64,000 nucleotides of DNA from Sphingomonas sp. Leaf20 (lineage in GTDB: Bacteria > Pseudomonadota > Alphaproteobacteria > Sphingomonadales > Sphingomonadaceae): positions 264,855-328,854 of the forward strand of contig NZ_LMKN01000008.1 in assembly GCF_001421535.1 (NCBI RefSeq). Direction: 5' to 3'. Below are positions 39,464 to 48,476 of the stretch, one piece after another (position 1 is the first letter of the stretch; each line of letters starts with the position of its first letter). The position numbers were made by a program, and so were the translations under genes. The notes beneath the pieces are model-generated. The model saw nothing but the letters and a program-made list of their open reading frames with translations, searched no databases and had not been told where the DNA came from.

Positions 39464-39868
39464 TCAGCCTTGACTAGGCGTTTCAAACGATCGCGCCAAT
39501 GTTTCGACCCGGGCGCGAAGGCCACCGTCCGCGACGTCAGCCATGGCGCCCACCCCGAGGCCGAACGCGACGAGCAACGGGCCGATGATCGGTCCCAGCA
39601 GAGCGCCCAGGATCGCGGCGGAACCGATGAGCCACCACATCGTGAAGCCGACGATCACGCCCAGCGTGATGTGAGGAAACAGCTTCACGGTCTCAAACAC
39701 GAACGACATGATGCGTCGCCCGACCTCCACGATGGCGTCCCCGACCTTCATGGTGAGAGCGGCCAGCTGCGTCATCAGCAGTTTGACGTCCGCGGATACG
39801 GCGAGGCGATCGAGTTTGTCCGTAATCTCCCGGCGGGTGGCCATCTTGACCGTCATCACGTCATTCAT
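39464..39868 (-). CDS. Small membrane protein
   Basis: The 134-residue product has a helical N-terminus (about 1-55) and two hydrophobic segments (HITLGVIVGFTMWWLIGS and ILGALLGPIIGPLLVAFGLG). It is directly upstream of the TerB-like gene with a 4-base gap, so they form a two-gene unit. Function unknown. Confidence 0.65.
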   Translation of the reverse strand: MNDVMTVKMATRREITDKLDRLAVSADVKLLMTQLAALTMKVGDAIVEVGRRIMSFVFETVKLFPHITLGVIVGFTMWWLIGSAAILGALLGPIIGPLLVAFGLGVGAMADVADGGLRARVETLARSFETPSQG

Positions 39869-39945
39869 AAAGGCTACCTTGTGGTCGTAGTTTAGATTGA
39901 ACGAAACGGGACTGTTTACGGCCCCCGCCGATCGGCACTGGAAGT

Positions 39946-40419
39946 TCAGCGCCGTCCATCCGTGATTTTAGCGGGCTGCTTTGTCTGGTCGGTGGCTCTC
40001 TGTTGCTCACTGTTTAAACGATCGGACCCGGTGGCAGGTGAGAACAGCCATTCGGTCAAAGCCTTCGCGTCGGCGCCAGTCTCAATCCGGATAGTTACCT
40101 CTCCCGCCGGATTGATCTTCACGTTCCGAAGATGCTCAAGCGCACCGGAACTCAAGCTCGGCATCAGTTTGAGCGCGGGCTTGCGGATGTAAAACAGCAG
40201 GTGATGAGCGTTGATGATCCAGGAAAATAGGTATCGGCGCCTCCCGTCGAGGAGCTTCACCGCGGAAATTGCCGAGGAATGCGGTTCCGCGCTGAGGTTC
40301 ATCTGCTCGGCCACGAGGAGCAAATAATTGTGTGCGGCGGCCCGGGGTGTGTTGCCACCTTCAGATAATGCCCCTGCCTGCGATCCTTCGCCTTTCAACG
40401 TCACGAGACTTCTGACCAT
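39946..40419 (-). CDS. Unknown protein, divergent to UDG-like gene
   Basis: The 157-residue protein (MVRSLVTLKGEG...) has RAAAHNYLLLVAEQMN, LLDGRRRYLFSWIINAHHLLFYIRKPAL and GEVTIRIETGADAKALTEWLF. No family recognised. A GGGGGGTGG ribosome-binding site precedes the ATG at 40419. It points away from the glycosylase-like gene, with 88 bases between the starts. Confidence 0.6.
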   Translation of the reverse strand: MVRSLVTLKGEGSQAGALSEGGNTPRAAAHNYLLLVAEQMNLSAEPHSSAISAVKLLDGRRRYLFSWIINAHHLLFYIRKPALKLMPSLSSGALEHLRNVKINPAGEVTIRIETGADAKALTEWLFSPATGSDRLNSEQQRATDQTKQPAKITDGRR

Positions 40420-40507
40420 CACCACCCCCCAAGACGGTTGCTCAATCGCTTCCCGGTCTGCAACATTGCAGAGCGTTATAGGCGGCGGCAAGGGGAGGAT
40501 GGGAGCG

Positions 40508-41188
40508 ATGGTTGCACCGGCGATACAAGAGGCCTTGAGCAAACTGACCGGCGACATGTTGCGGCGATCGGGCTCGGTTTTCTACACGGGGCGATCTGCG
40601 TTTGCGCAGCAAAGCCCCCTCTACATCCTCGGTCTCAATCCCGGCGGCTCCCCGGTGATGCAGGCGGAAAACACTATCGAACGGAATGTTCAGGCGTGGC
40701 GCGACGAGCCAAACGATCACTGGTCCGCTTACACCGATGAGTCCTGGGAGGGGCGCCCCGCGGGCACGCACGGGATGCAGCCGCGCATGATCGATATGTT
40801 CTCGAAGCTCGGACTGAACCCGCGGAACGTCCCCGCCGCCAACGTCGTGTTTGTCAGGTCCAAGGATGAGGCCGCACTGGAAAAAGAGAAGGACGAACTC
40901 CTGCGAGCGTCTTGGCCCGTGCATGAGGCGGTGCTCGGCTCGCTGGGCGTTCGATGCGTGCTCGCCCTCGGAACGACGGCGGGGCGATGGGTGCGTCAGA
41001 AGCTAGGCGCTCACGAACTGATCGCCGAATTCTTCGAAGATAACGCGCGGAAGTGGAGGTCCACCGCGCACCGCGCCGCGGATGGACGCAGCGTGGTGAC
41101 GGTCACGCATCCAGGTCGCGCTGACTGGCGGAACCCGGCGGCTGACCCCAGCGAACTCGTTCGGAGCGTTCTCGGAGATACTTGCTGA
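40508..41188 (+). CDS. Uracil-DNA glycosylase-superfamily-like protein
   Basis: The 226-residue protein has SPLYILGLNPGGSP (near 36-49), the usual UDG motif A region, and THPGRADWRNP near the end, like the H-P-S/x motif B. An unusual insertion (HWSAYTDESWEGRPAG) follows. ATG 40508 was chosen over 40499 because GGGGAGG lies 9 bases before it. The base substrate is unknown. Confidence 0.65.
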   Translation: MVAPAIQEALSKLTGDMLRRSGSVFYTGRSAFAQQSPLYILGLNPGGSPVMQAENTIERNVQAWRDEPNDHWSAYTDESWEGRPAGTHGMQPRMIDMFSKLGLNPRNVPAANVVFVRSKDEAALEKEKDELLRASWPVHEAVLGSLGVRCVLALGTTAGRWVRQKLGAHELIAEFFEDNARKWRSTAHRAADGRSVVTVTHPGRADWRNPAADPSELVRSVLGDTC

Positions 41189-41238
41189 GCACGGGCCGTC
41201 ACGTCACGCTGCCCAGTCGTTGACTTGTCTAAGTAAAT

Positions 41239-41253
41239 GTTCCACCTTTGTTC
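41239..41253 (+). promoter_or_regulatory. Candidate alphaproteobacterial SOS (LexA) box
   Basis: GTTCCACCTTTGTTC is an exact GTTC-N7-GTTC match, the alphaproteobacterial LexA consensus. It lies immediately upstream of the ATG at 41256, near a TTGACT at 41220. This short motif is expected about once or twice by chance in 64 kb, so it is only a candidate. Confidence 0.4.
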
Positions 41254-41255
41254 TC

Positions 41256-41468
41256 ATGGAACAGGCACCCGAGTCGATGCGCCATGGCGCTGAACAGCTG
41301 TCTCAGACGCACCATCTGATCGCGGAAATCTTGCCTGAACTGCGGCCCGCCGAGATGCAGACGGTCTACTTCCAGTGCATGGAGGACGGCCCCGAAAGCT
41401 TGTTGGCGCCGATCGAGGCGGAGTTCGCGAGACGCGGTCTTTCACCCCATGCGATGACGTTCGGTTGA
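41256..41468 (+). CDS. Unknown small protein
   Basis: A 70-residue product (MEQAPESMRHGAEQLSQTH...) with no clear ribosome-binding site; a second start at MRHGAEQ (41277) is possible. Its stop overlaps the next start (ATGA), so they form a coupled pair that follows the candidate SOS box. Confidence 0.55.
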   Translation: MEQAPESMRHGAEQLSQTHHLIAEILPELRPAEMQTVYFQCMEDGPESLLAPIEAEFARRGLSPHAMTFG

Positions 41469-41656
41469 TGGCGAGCGTCATCACCGCCGAACGGATCGCG
41501 GACTTGCTCGCGCAAGCTCCAGGCTGGGCGCTCGTAGCGCTCACGGTGCCGCAGGAGCGGTTGAGGGCGGATGCACGACTTGAGATTGCCGAGCACATCT
41601 ACAGCGCTCTCTACCGGCCGTCGGATGTCGAGGCGGAGGAGAAAGCCGTCGCTTAG
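41468..41656 (+). CDS. Small protein, DUF6771-like
   Basis: A 62-residue product with ITAERIADLLAQAPGWALVALTVPQERLRADARLEIAEHIYSALY, which looks like the short DUF6771-type proteins of sphingomonads (L-..-AP-W-A-..-L-T-V-..-R-L-R-..-A). Function unknown. It is coupled to the preceding gene. Confidence 0.6.
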   Translation: MASVITAERIADLLAQAPGWALVALTVPQERLRADARLEIAEHIYSALYRPSDVEAEEKAVA

Positions 41657-42361
41657 CCGCCCCGTAAGGGCCGCCAACTGATCAAATATGCAGTGATAAG
41701 CGCCCCGCATGTCCGTATGACTGCAACAAGCGAGGCGCTAAGACCAGTTCGAGCTGGGTACGAAAACTTCGGTGGCAGAGGTAGGCCAGCGGCTTTATGA
41801 TCCGATGAAGCATCCCGCCCGCTCCGTGTGACACCGTGTATGCCGCGGGCGAGATGCCGAGCAATTGCCGTCTTGGGGAGGCAAGCTCTTTTCACAACGT
41901 CGGGGATACCCCATCGCTTTACAAGCCGCGGTGTCGTTCGACTGATCCCAGAACGGGAAAGCCTGCGATCAGCTGTGAGGTGTCGCCAGGATGTACGGCC
42001 CGCCCCATGCAACGGGAGTCGCGAGGCGGGCGGGCCGGAGAATATTGGGTCATCTCGGCTCACCAAGTACGACCGCAGCCTACAATGCGTTCACAGCGGC
42101 TAAACAAACTCTCGGTGGAAGTCTGACTGATACCGGCCCCGTCTCAGCGACAAGGGAAAAGCGCGAGGCGGGACGGCCGAAGTGTTGAAGAATCCTTCGG
42201 CGCACGGGGTGTTTTATGTTGCGTTGGCGTCTCTCTGCTTCGCAGGCCTTCCATTAGGCATGCGCTCAAACACGGGTTCACCATTTCTGTGAAGAAAATT
42301 ATCGCTCCGATAGGTAGTCTATCATTAAGACATAACGCCTAAAACGGTATGAACAGAGCGG
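41657..42361. other. Intergenic stretch of about 0.7 kb without a supported gene
   Basis: Reading frames here lack ribosome-binding sites and protein-like composition, and both strands have overlapping open frames of about equal length. I see no structured RNA, repeat or remnant that I can name. Confidence 0.5.
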
Positions 42362-43327
42362 GTGCGGGCATTGGCAAAAAAAGAAAGTATCGGCGAGCGA
42401 GCGATTCAGTTCCTTGATGCGCAAAAGCTTGATCATAGTCCTGAACACTACGCATTTGCCTATCAATACCTTTCGGGCGCTGATCGGGTGTTTTCAGACG
42501 CTGTCGATCGTGAAATTGAAGGGGGCGTACGGTTGCGACAGGAGGCGGTACGCGCGCTAATGCCACAGGGCAGGTGGCCCTTCGCCGGTGGAGTGTTCGA
42601 CCGGCTGACGACTCAATTGCTCGAACTGCTGACTAAGGTTGCTTTAGCCACCGACGGGCTGAACCAAGACCTGACGCGGACCGCAGCCGAGTTGGTGTCG
42701 GCCGAACCGCAACAGGTCCGCAAACTCGTGATCTTCATGATCGAACGCACGGCTAAAGCCGAAACCTCGCTGTCAGCGGCCTTGCAACAAGCGCAGGTGC
42801 TGCGCGACACGCTGAATGGCGTGAACGAAGAAGTAGGCCGCGATCCGCTAACTGGTCTGCCGGGATACGAGTCCATGGTGCAGCGATTGGAAGCGAGCAT
42901 CGCAGCGGTCGGCAGTTGCTCCATCGCAATCATCGATGTCGATCAGTTAGATGCCGTTCCCCTGCATGGCCCTGAGATGAGCGATCGCGTTTTGAAAGCA
43001 GCGGCAATGACACTAAAGGACTCGTGTTCACCCTATCAGGTTGGGCGATGGGGCGATGCTTCATTTATGATGCTGATCGACGATCCCGACCTCGCGACGG
43101 GCATCGCGAAACTAGAGCTTGCCTGTGCCAACATGGGTGCGCGGCAGTTAAAGCTACGTGAGAACAACGAGCCGCTGGGGCAGGTTACGTTATCGGCCGG
43201 TGTGGCGACGACGCGGGGGCGTTCGACGAAAGACGTGGCCGAAGCGGCGATCCGGCTTTCGCGTCAGGCTCGGCGACAGGGCGGAAGCCAAGTCTTGGCC
43301 GAGGCACAATTAATTGCAGTTACATAA
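42362..43327 (+). CDS. Degenerate GGDEF-domain protein
   Basis: The 321-residue protein has a helical N-terminal region (1-150) and a C-terminal GGDEF fold beginning GRDPLTGLPGYESMV. The signature is changed from RYGGDEF to RWGDASF, so diguanylate cyclase activity is unlikely; it may bind or sense c-di-GMP or GTP. The start is uncertain (GTG at 42362 or TTG soon after). It is one of two GGDEF proteins in this part of the island. Confidence 0.75.
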   Translation: MRALAKKESIGERAIQFLDAQKLDHSPEHYAFAYQYLSGADRVFSDAVDREIEGGVRLRQEAVRALMPQGRWPFAGGVFDRLTTQLLELLTKVALATDGLNQDLTRTAAELVSAEPQQVRKLVIFMIERTAKAETSLSAALQQAQVLRDTLNGVNEEVGRDPLTGLPGYESMVQRLEASIAAVGSCSIAIIDVDQLDAVPLHGPEMSDRVLKAAAMTLKDSCSPYQVGRWGDASFMMLIDDPDLATGIAKLELACANMGARQLKLRENNEPLGQVTLSAGVATTRGRSTKDVAEAAIRLSRQARRQGGSQVLAEAQLIAVT

Positions 43328-43968
43328 ACAGCCGGCTGATCTCGCGTTTAAGATGTCCGGCGTTCCCGCCTTCCTAATAGCAACAGATGGCGGAATAATT
43401 AACTGAGTCGCACATAGAAGGCAGCATAAATATAGCCCGAAATATCTCTTTTCGCGGTGTTGCGCTGTTGGGCAACTGGTTTGGGACCAGCCGCGATCTC
43501 CCTCTTATTGACGTGGAGCGGGTCCTTGAGCTCGCGCGGATCTTGAGCGAAAAAAACCGTCCTTTGGATTTCACTGAAAGCAAGGTCATACCGAAACCCT
43601 ATGGCGCGAGGAATTTGAAGCGTGAGTGATGATGCCGATAAGCCTGTCCTCAATAAATCTCTGGCAGAGTGCGGCATCGAAGAGCGAGCACGCCACTTCC
43701 TGCGATTGAGCCAATGGGCGAGATCTAATGTTCCGGTGGACCAATCGGAGATAAAGTCACTGACTGGCCCTCTCGGAAACGGCAAGTAAATCTGAGGCAC
43801 TGCGTCATTTATCTCGATCACGGTCGAACTGCGGCGGCGGTAGGAAAGTCGCCAAGCACGTTTACAGCGCACTCTATCATCTTCTCGACGATGGGGGCAC
43901 GTCGGCTTAAACGCATTGGGGTTCCCGTCCGGTTGAGTTAGTGATCAAGGCCAACAGGAGCCACCACC
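43328..43968. other. Intergenic stretch of about 0.64 kb with gene remnants
   Basis: A 55-codon frame from GTG 43622 to 43789 could encode a small protein (VSDDADKPVLNKSLAECG...), and a frame ending at about 43912 reads KVAKHVYSALYHLLDDGG, similar to the C-terminus of the product at 41468 (IAEHIYSALY). Neither has a good start, so I treat them as remnants. Confidence 0.4.
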
Positions 43969-44178
43969 ATGCGTTACGTAATCCGGAAAGACGGCGATTT
44001 GTCCACGGTGGGCATTCACCGGAACAGCTTCGACGAGGCACTAGCCACTGCCGCCGAGATGATCGCGATGCGCGGCGACGAGAAGTCGATCGTGGTCGAA
44101 GACACTTGGGACAAGCGGACGATCAACGAAGGTGAGATCGCTTCGCTGATTGCCGCCAGATCGCCGGACCGCACGTAG
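43969..44178 (+). CDS. Unknown small protein
   Basis: A 69-residue product (MRYVIRKDGDLSTVGIHRNS...) with CAGGAG 9 bases upstream. It is compact, with alternating strand and helix pattern; no family recognised. Confidence 0.6.
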   Translation: MRYVIRKDGDLSTVGIHRNSFDEALATAAEMIAMRGDEKSIVVEDTWDKRTINEGEIASLIAARSPDRT

Positions 44179-44204
44179 GCAGTTAATTAGGGCGGGAGAC
44201 GCGC

Positions 44205-44390
44205 ATGAACGGCTACGTGGAATTTGAAAGTCCTGAAGGCGATCCAATCGTTGTGAACGTGGATCGCGTAAACTTCGTGCGCCGGTATCGCGGCGGGAAT
44301 GACGCCAGCGCTGTGAACTTCGAAAAGGGCAATTACGTCGTCGTTAGGGGGAGCCTCACGACGGTGCTGAAGGCACTGCAAGAGGCATAG
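44205..44390 (+). CDS. Unknown small protein, FlbD-like
   Basis: A 61-residue product (MNGYVEFESPEGDPIVVNVDRVNFVRR...) with GGGAG before the ATG. The all-beta look and G..L.TVL.AL end resemble small FlbD-type proteins, but no flagellar genes are nearby. Likely co-transcribed with the 43969 gene. Confidence 0.55.
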   Translation: MNGYVEFESPEGDPIVVNVDRVNFVRRYRGGNDASAVNFEKGNYVVVRGSLTTVLKALQEA

Positions 44391-44473
44391 ATCCAGGCTG
44401 GCGGTACGTTGTAAAAGTGTACTCAAGCCCGATCTAGCGAAAGCCAATATCTGCCCCCGACGGGTTTTCGCTC

Positions 44474-45463
44474 CTAGGCGGAGTCGGAGGCTCTAATGCG
44501 CTGTAATTTCCTCTTGGTGGCGTAGAGCGCGGCGTCGGCGATTACGAACAGCTCTTCAGGATCATAGGAATATGGGTCTCGGGGAACGGCCATGCCGCTG
44601 GTCGCGGCGACTGTGAACATCTGGTCCCGCCAGATCATCGGTGCGGTTAACAGGGAATGGAAGCGGGCTAGGCGCGCCTTGACCGATGCCGGTGTAGTCT
44701 CATTGCCGACGATGACGGCAAACTCATCCCCGCCTATTCTCGCGATCAGTGGTGCGTCGGGAAAACTTGCGGTCAGCCGCTCGCCGAATATCTTGAGGCA
44801 AGCGTCTCCCGCTAGATGGCCTAGCCGGTCGTTGATCCCCTTAAAGCCGTCGAGATCGAAAAGGATCAGTGCGCCTAATGGGAGGTTGGGTGGGGCAGTG
44901 CGTCGTCTGTTCAGGAAGCGGTTTTCATAGACGGCGCGGCTCGCCAAACCGGTGAGCGCATCATTTTCCGCGAGACGTCGTAATGTCTCTGAGCGCAGTT
45001 TCTCCTCCGTCACGTCTTGCTTCAAGCCATGTAGGAAAGGGCCTCCGCACGCGGTGTAGGTCATCTCGCCGGTAACGCGCATCCACCGAACGTCGCCGGC
45101 TGAACGCACGATCTGCGCGTCGAGAGTGAAAGTGCCCTTTACAAGGATCGCTTGGGAGCGGAGCCTTTCCATAGCCTCGCGGGACTCTTCGGTGTACATT
45201 TCGACCGTCTGTCGCCGGTCGATGGCCTTGTTGGCCGGCAAACCAAAAAGATCATAGACGCCCGAGGTCCAGCTCAGGCGGCTGTCTGAAAGATTGCAAG
45301 ACCAAGCGCCGATTTTTGCAAGCGCCATCGCACGTTCAACCAATGGGTCAATTGGTCTTTGGAGTTGCGGCTCGTACGTCCCTGGCGAAGGGGCGCCGAG
45401 CGGCGTAAATGGCGTCTGAGCCTGCTGGATGAGCATCGACACGCCGTCAGTGTAGATACGCAT
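44474..45463 (-). CDS. PAS-GGDEF diguanylate cyclase
   Basis: A 329-residue protein with a PAS fold (about 45-150: IGAWSCNLSDSRLSWTSGVYDLFG, then VRWMRVTGEM) and a GGDEF domain (from about 167) with an intact IGGDEFAV (243-250). It should make cyclic di-GMP from two GTP. No I-site RxxD is seen at the usual place. The inner membrane is not predicted, so it is soluble. Confidence 0.9.
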   Translation of the reverse strand: MRIYTDGVSMLIQQAQTPFTPLGAPSPGTYEPQLQRPIDPLVERAMALAKIGAWSCNLSDSRLSWTSGVYDLFGLPANKAIDRRQTVEMYTEESREAMERLRSQAILVKGTFTLDAQIVRSAGDVRWMRVTGEMTYTACGGPFLHGLKQDVTEEKLRSETLRRLAENDALTGLASRAVYENRFLNRRRTAPPNLPLGALILFDLDGFKGINDRLGHLAGDACLKIFGERLTASFPDAPLIARIGGDEFAVIVGNETTPASVKARLARFHSLLTAPMIWRDQMFTVAATSGMAVPRDPYSYDPEELFVIADAALYATKRKLQRIRASDSA

Positions 45464-45501
45464 GTGTTAATAGCCCGTGTTGTCTGCCGTATCTCTATGA
45501 A

Positions 45502-45885
45502 TCAGCCTGCTGTCCTGAGAATCCCGATGCCGATCGCAATGGCTAACACTACCAAGACTGCTCTTTCGATCGCCGTGCCCCTCGCCACGACGGTCCAGAT
45601 TGACCGGATCAGGCCCTTTTCCGGGTCAGTCAGATTCGCTCGCTTGTTTATTGTCGCCGCCTGCTCAGCGCGTCGCTTTTGCAACGTCTCAGGTAGTCGA
45701 GCGCCGCCAACGATACCGATGGCCGTAATCCCCAATATCTTCAAAGGCGTGCTATCGGGCATTGCCAGCGCCACGCCCGCACCTAAAATCCCGAAAGCGA
45801 TGGCTGCAGTAACTCGTGTCCGGGTCATTCCATCGTTCCGCCACGATGATCGAGCATCGGTTTCGGCCTTGGGGTGCGTCTTCAT
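45502..45885 (-). CDS. Small membrane protein
   Basis: The 127-residue product has hydrophobic segments near 27-42 (AIAFGILGAGVALAM), 49-62 and 108-124 (AVLVVLAIAIGIGIL), with a charged loop (ETLQKRRAEQAATINKRANLTDPEKG) between. No family recognised. It is 38 bases upstream of the diguanylate cyclase on the same strand. Confidence 0.65.
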   Translation of the reverse strand: MKTHPKAETDARSSWRNDGMTRTRVTAAIAFGILGAGVALAMPDSTPLKILGITAIGIVGGARLPETLQKRRAEQAATINKRANLTDPEKGLIRSIWTVVARGTAIERAVLVVLAIAIGIGILRTAG

Positions 45886-46101
45886 ATGCTTTCCTCATGG
45901 CAATGTGCAGTCGAGTCCGAGAAGGCGCGTGGGCCGGGGACGCGGCAGTAAAGGCGCTCGCTCAAGATTTTCTCATGTTCTTCTAGCCTATTTTATGCAA
46001 GTTCGTGGCTCTATTCGTCGCCGTCACGATCCCGCTATTTACGTTGTAATTGCAGGTCACGATCACCGTCATAATTGGACTCTCGATTACGACCATATTC
46101 A

Positions 46102-47217
46102 TCAAATAGGCTCACAATGAGGCCTTAAAAGTATTGAGAGATCGAGCTGTCGATTACAGCCAGTCTTGACAAATATTGCCTTTATCTGGCTTCTTACAGT
46201 TGCTAGCGAGGTGCCGCGGCGCGCTGCGATATCGGCGACTTGGATACCCCCTGCCAGCAATCGCCCGACTTCCGCTTCGGATTGGGTAAGCCCGAACATG
46301 GTCATCAACACGTTGCTCGTCGACGACATCCCTGTGCGAGGCTGTCTGAACACGAGCATGGCACGTGCCTGTGAAAGTGGCCCAGAAAAACGTCCCGGCA
46401 TCGGGCATAGATCAGCGATAAGAGGCCGTGCCGGGCCAGCGTCTGGAAAGGTAAGCGGCACGGCGCCGTGCCAATTAGCGCTGTCTCGGCTCAACATCGC
46501 AAACGCGCGCCCTAGTTCGGTTTCCGCGCGCTGGCACGTTGGAACAAGGCGACCACGTATCATGCGCACGTGCGTGCCGGCACTTAGCAGTTTCTCCATA
46601 TCCGCCGATAAGGCGACGATCCTCATGTCCGCCCCAAGCATTACAGCGGCCCCCACAAGGCTTTCGGCCGTCACCAGGCTAGCTTGGTCGATAGCTGATC
46701 CGAGCGCGATGGACGCCGTGACGACCGCGCTAATTGCGGGCGCCAGCGCGGTAATAAAGCGCGTCTCGACAGGATCGACAGAACCGCGTGCGGCAGGTCG
46801 ATGGATGCTTAGGGCTGCACACAGACCATCGGTGGTGTCGAGCCGTACCATGGCGCATGTCGGCACGTCGCTTTCGCGAAAAAGCCCGGTGTAGATTGCC
46901 GATCTCTCTCGCATCTCGGGCGAAATAAAGTCGTCGTCGGTAATGCAGTGAAGAGGACGGGCCATAGTCAGTGCCCGCGTACGGGGATTCAGTGCGGGAT
47001 CAGGCCCGCCGGCTGCATAATAGGCGATCTGCTCTTCCTCGCTGCAGCCTACGATCATGTTGAACAACAGGTCGCCGCCAGTATTTAAAACTGCAAGCTG
47101 TCCGATCCGTCCATTTGTAACCGACATCATGGCGGTTAACGCATCCGACCAATCGACCATGCCCATCGCCGCCGAGCGAAACCGCTCGAGGATGTCAGTC
47201 ATGTCATCATCCGTCAT
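46102..47217 (-). CDS. LuxR-type HTH transcriptional regulator
   Basis: The 371-residue protein ends in a LuxR-type DNA-binding domain (about 308-365): LTQSEAEVGRLLAGGIQVADIAARRGTSLATVRSQIKAIFVKTG. The N-terminal region is of unknown sensing type. The ATG at 47217 lies close to a G8 run, which may serve as the ribosome-binding site. It is divergent from the outer membrane protein gene. Confidence 0.85.
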   Translation of the reverse strand: MTDDDMTDILERFRSAAMGMVDWSDALTAMMSVTNGRIGQLAVLNTGGDLLFNMIVGCSEEEQIAYYAAGGPDPALNPRTRALTMARPLHCITDDDFISPEMRERSAIYTGLFRESDVPTCAMVRLDTTDGLCAALSIHRPAARGSVDPVETRFITALAPAISAVVTASIALGSAIDQASLVTAESLVGAAVMLGADMRIVALSADMEKLLSAGTHVRMIRGRLVPTCQRAETELGRAFAMLSRDSANWHGAVPLTFPDAGPARPLIADLCPMPGRFSGPLSQARAMLVFRQPRTGMSSTSNVLMTMFGLTQSEAEVGRLLAGGIQVADIAARRGTSLATVRSQIKAIFVKTGCNRQLDLSILLRPHCEPI

Positions 47218-47425
47218 GTCGCCCCCCCCGGCAGTAATTGTATAATTTTCTACTAAAAAAACGCCCTAACAGAAGGTTATCCTCAATCTACGGGATGCGG
47301 ACACGGGTGCGCTTTGTCAATCAACGTAGCGTCCAGGTGCGGAATATCTGGAGAGCAAGTTGCCGGCGGCGTTTGATATGGATCACAGCGTAATGATGCC
47401 GTCGTAGATCAAAGGGGAACTGTCT

Positions 47426-48115
47426 ATGTCGATTTTGAAACTTGCCTACGCGATGTCGGTAGCGTTCGTCACCATGATCCCAGCTGCCGTGGCGGCACAA
47501 GAGGCTCTTCCGGCCGATAAAGGACTCGGAGTCGCGGTTGGCCTAACAGCGGGCACATTGGGAATTGGTCCTGAGGTGGGATTCCGTATTTCGGACCATT
47601 TGGGCATTCGCGGCAACGCATCGTTTCTTGGCATCAACGGCAATTACGAATCAGATGACCTTGAATATGATGGCAAAATTAAGTTGAAGTCGTTTGGCGC
47701 GATGCTCGATGTTTATCCCATGGGTGGGCACTTCCGAATTTCCGGCGGTGCCAGGATAAATAAGAGCTACGTCCGGCTCGATGCAATGCCATCGCAAGAT
47801 GTAGAGATCGGCGACGACGTTTATACTCCCGCCCAAATTGGCATCCTAAAAGGACGAGCCGAAGTAAAGAACTTTGCTCCCGCGCTTACCTTGGGCTGGA
47901 GCGGTAAAAACCGTAAGGGTTTTATGTTCGGCTTTGATGCGGGCGTCTTATTTCAGGGTACTATTAGAGTGCGAGAGTTCACAGCAACTGGCGGGCTCGC
48001 AGGCGACGCGGCTTTCACGGCCGATCTTGAGCGCGAACGAATCAGTCTACAAGACGATGTAAATGACTATAATGTCTACCCGATTATACAACTATCGATC
48101 GGCTATCGCTTTTGA
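47426..48115 (+). CDS. Outer membrane beta-barrel protein
   Basis: The 229-residue product has a signal peptide (MSILKLAYAMSVAFVTMIPAAVAAQ), alternating strands (GLGVAVGLTAGTLGIGPEVGFRISDHLGIRGNASFLG) and ends with ...QLSIGYRF, the C-terminal Phe typical of BAM substrates. AAAGGGGAA precedes the ATG. Role unknown. Confidence 0.85.
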   Translation: MSILKLAYAMSVAFVTMIPAAVAAQEALPADKGLGVAVGLTAGTLGIGPEVGFRISDHLGIRGNASFLGINGNYESDDLEYDGKIKLKSFGAMLDVYPMGGHFRISGGARINKSYVRLDAMPSQDVEIGDDVYTPAQIGILKGRAEVKNFAPALTLGWSGKNRKGFMFGFDAGVLFQGTIRVREFTATGGLAGDAAFTADLERERISLQDDVNDYNVYPIIQLSIGYRF

Positions 48116-48476
48116 TATAAAAGTCTGCGAAGGAATCTGTAGAGTTTTCTCGCATCGCTAAATCGGAAAAGAAAATGCTGGTCTCCTGATCGCGAACGAG
48201 TCTGGGGCGCGAGTGGTTTTACTGCCGGTGAACCGCGCAACCGCTGTAAGTCTACTGCGGCTTCAGTGTAGATGGCCGGGGCGTAGAGGTTCTCTCCTGG
48301 TCCCTCCCGCCGATTAGGGTTAGAACCAAAGGCTTTCAAAATGTTGAACGTTAATAAGTCGAGAAACCCGCCCCTTACGTTACTTACGTACGTAACCATG
48401 GGTGATTTTCTGAAGCCTTAAAAGCAGGACTTAAAATGACTTGGGCAAGACGTTAGTCTTATTAGGGGGTTAGGCT
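48116..48476. other. Intergenic stretch of about 0.36 kb
   Basis: No supported gene. A 12-bp perfect palindrome (TTACGTACGTAA) lies near 48386, about 90 bases before the next start, and may be a regulatory site. Confidence 0.45.

Noticed and set aside
41657..42361. Several open frames on both strands.
   Set aside because: No ribosome-binding sites, no protein-like composition, and no preference for one frame.
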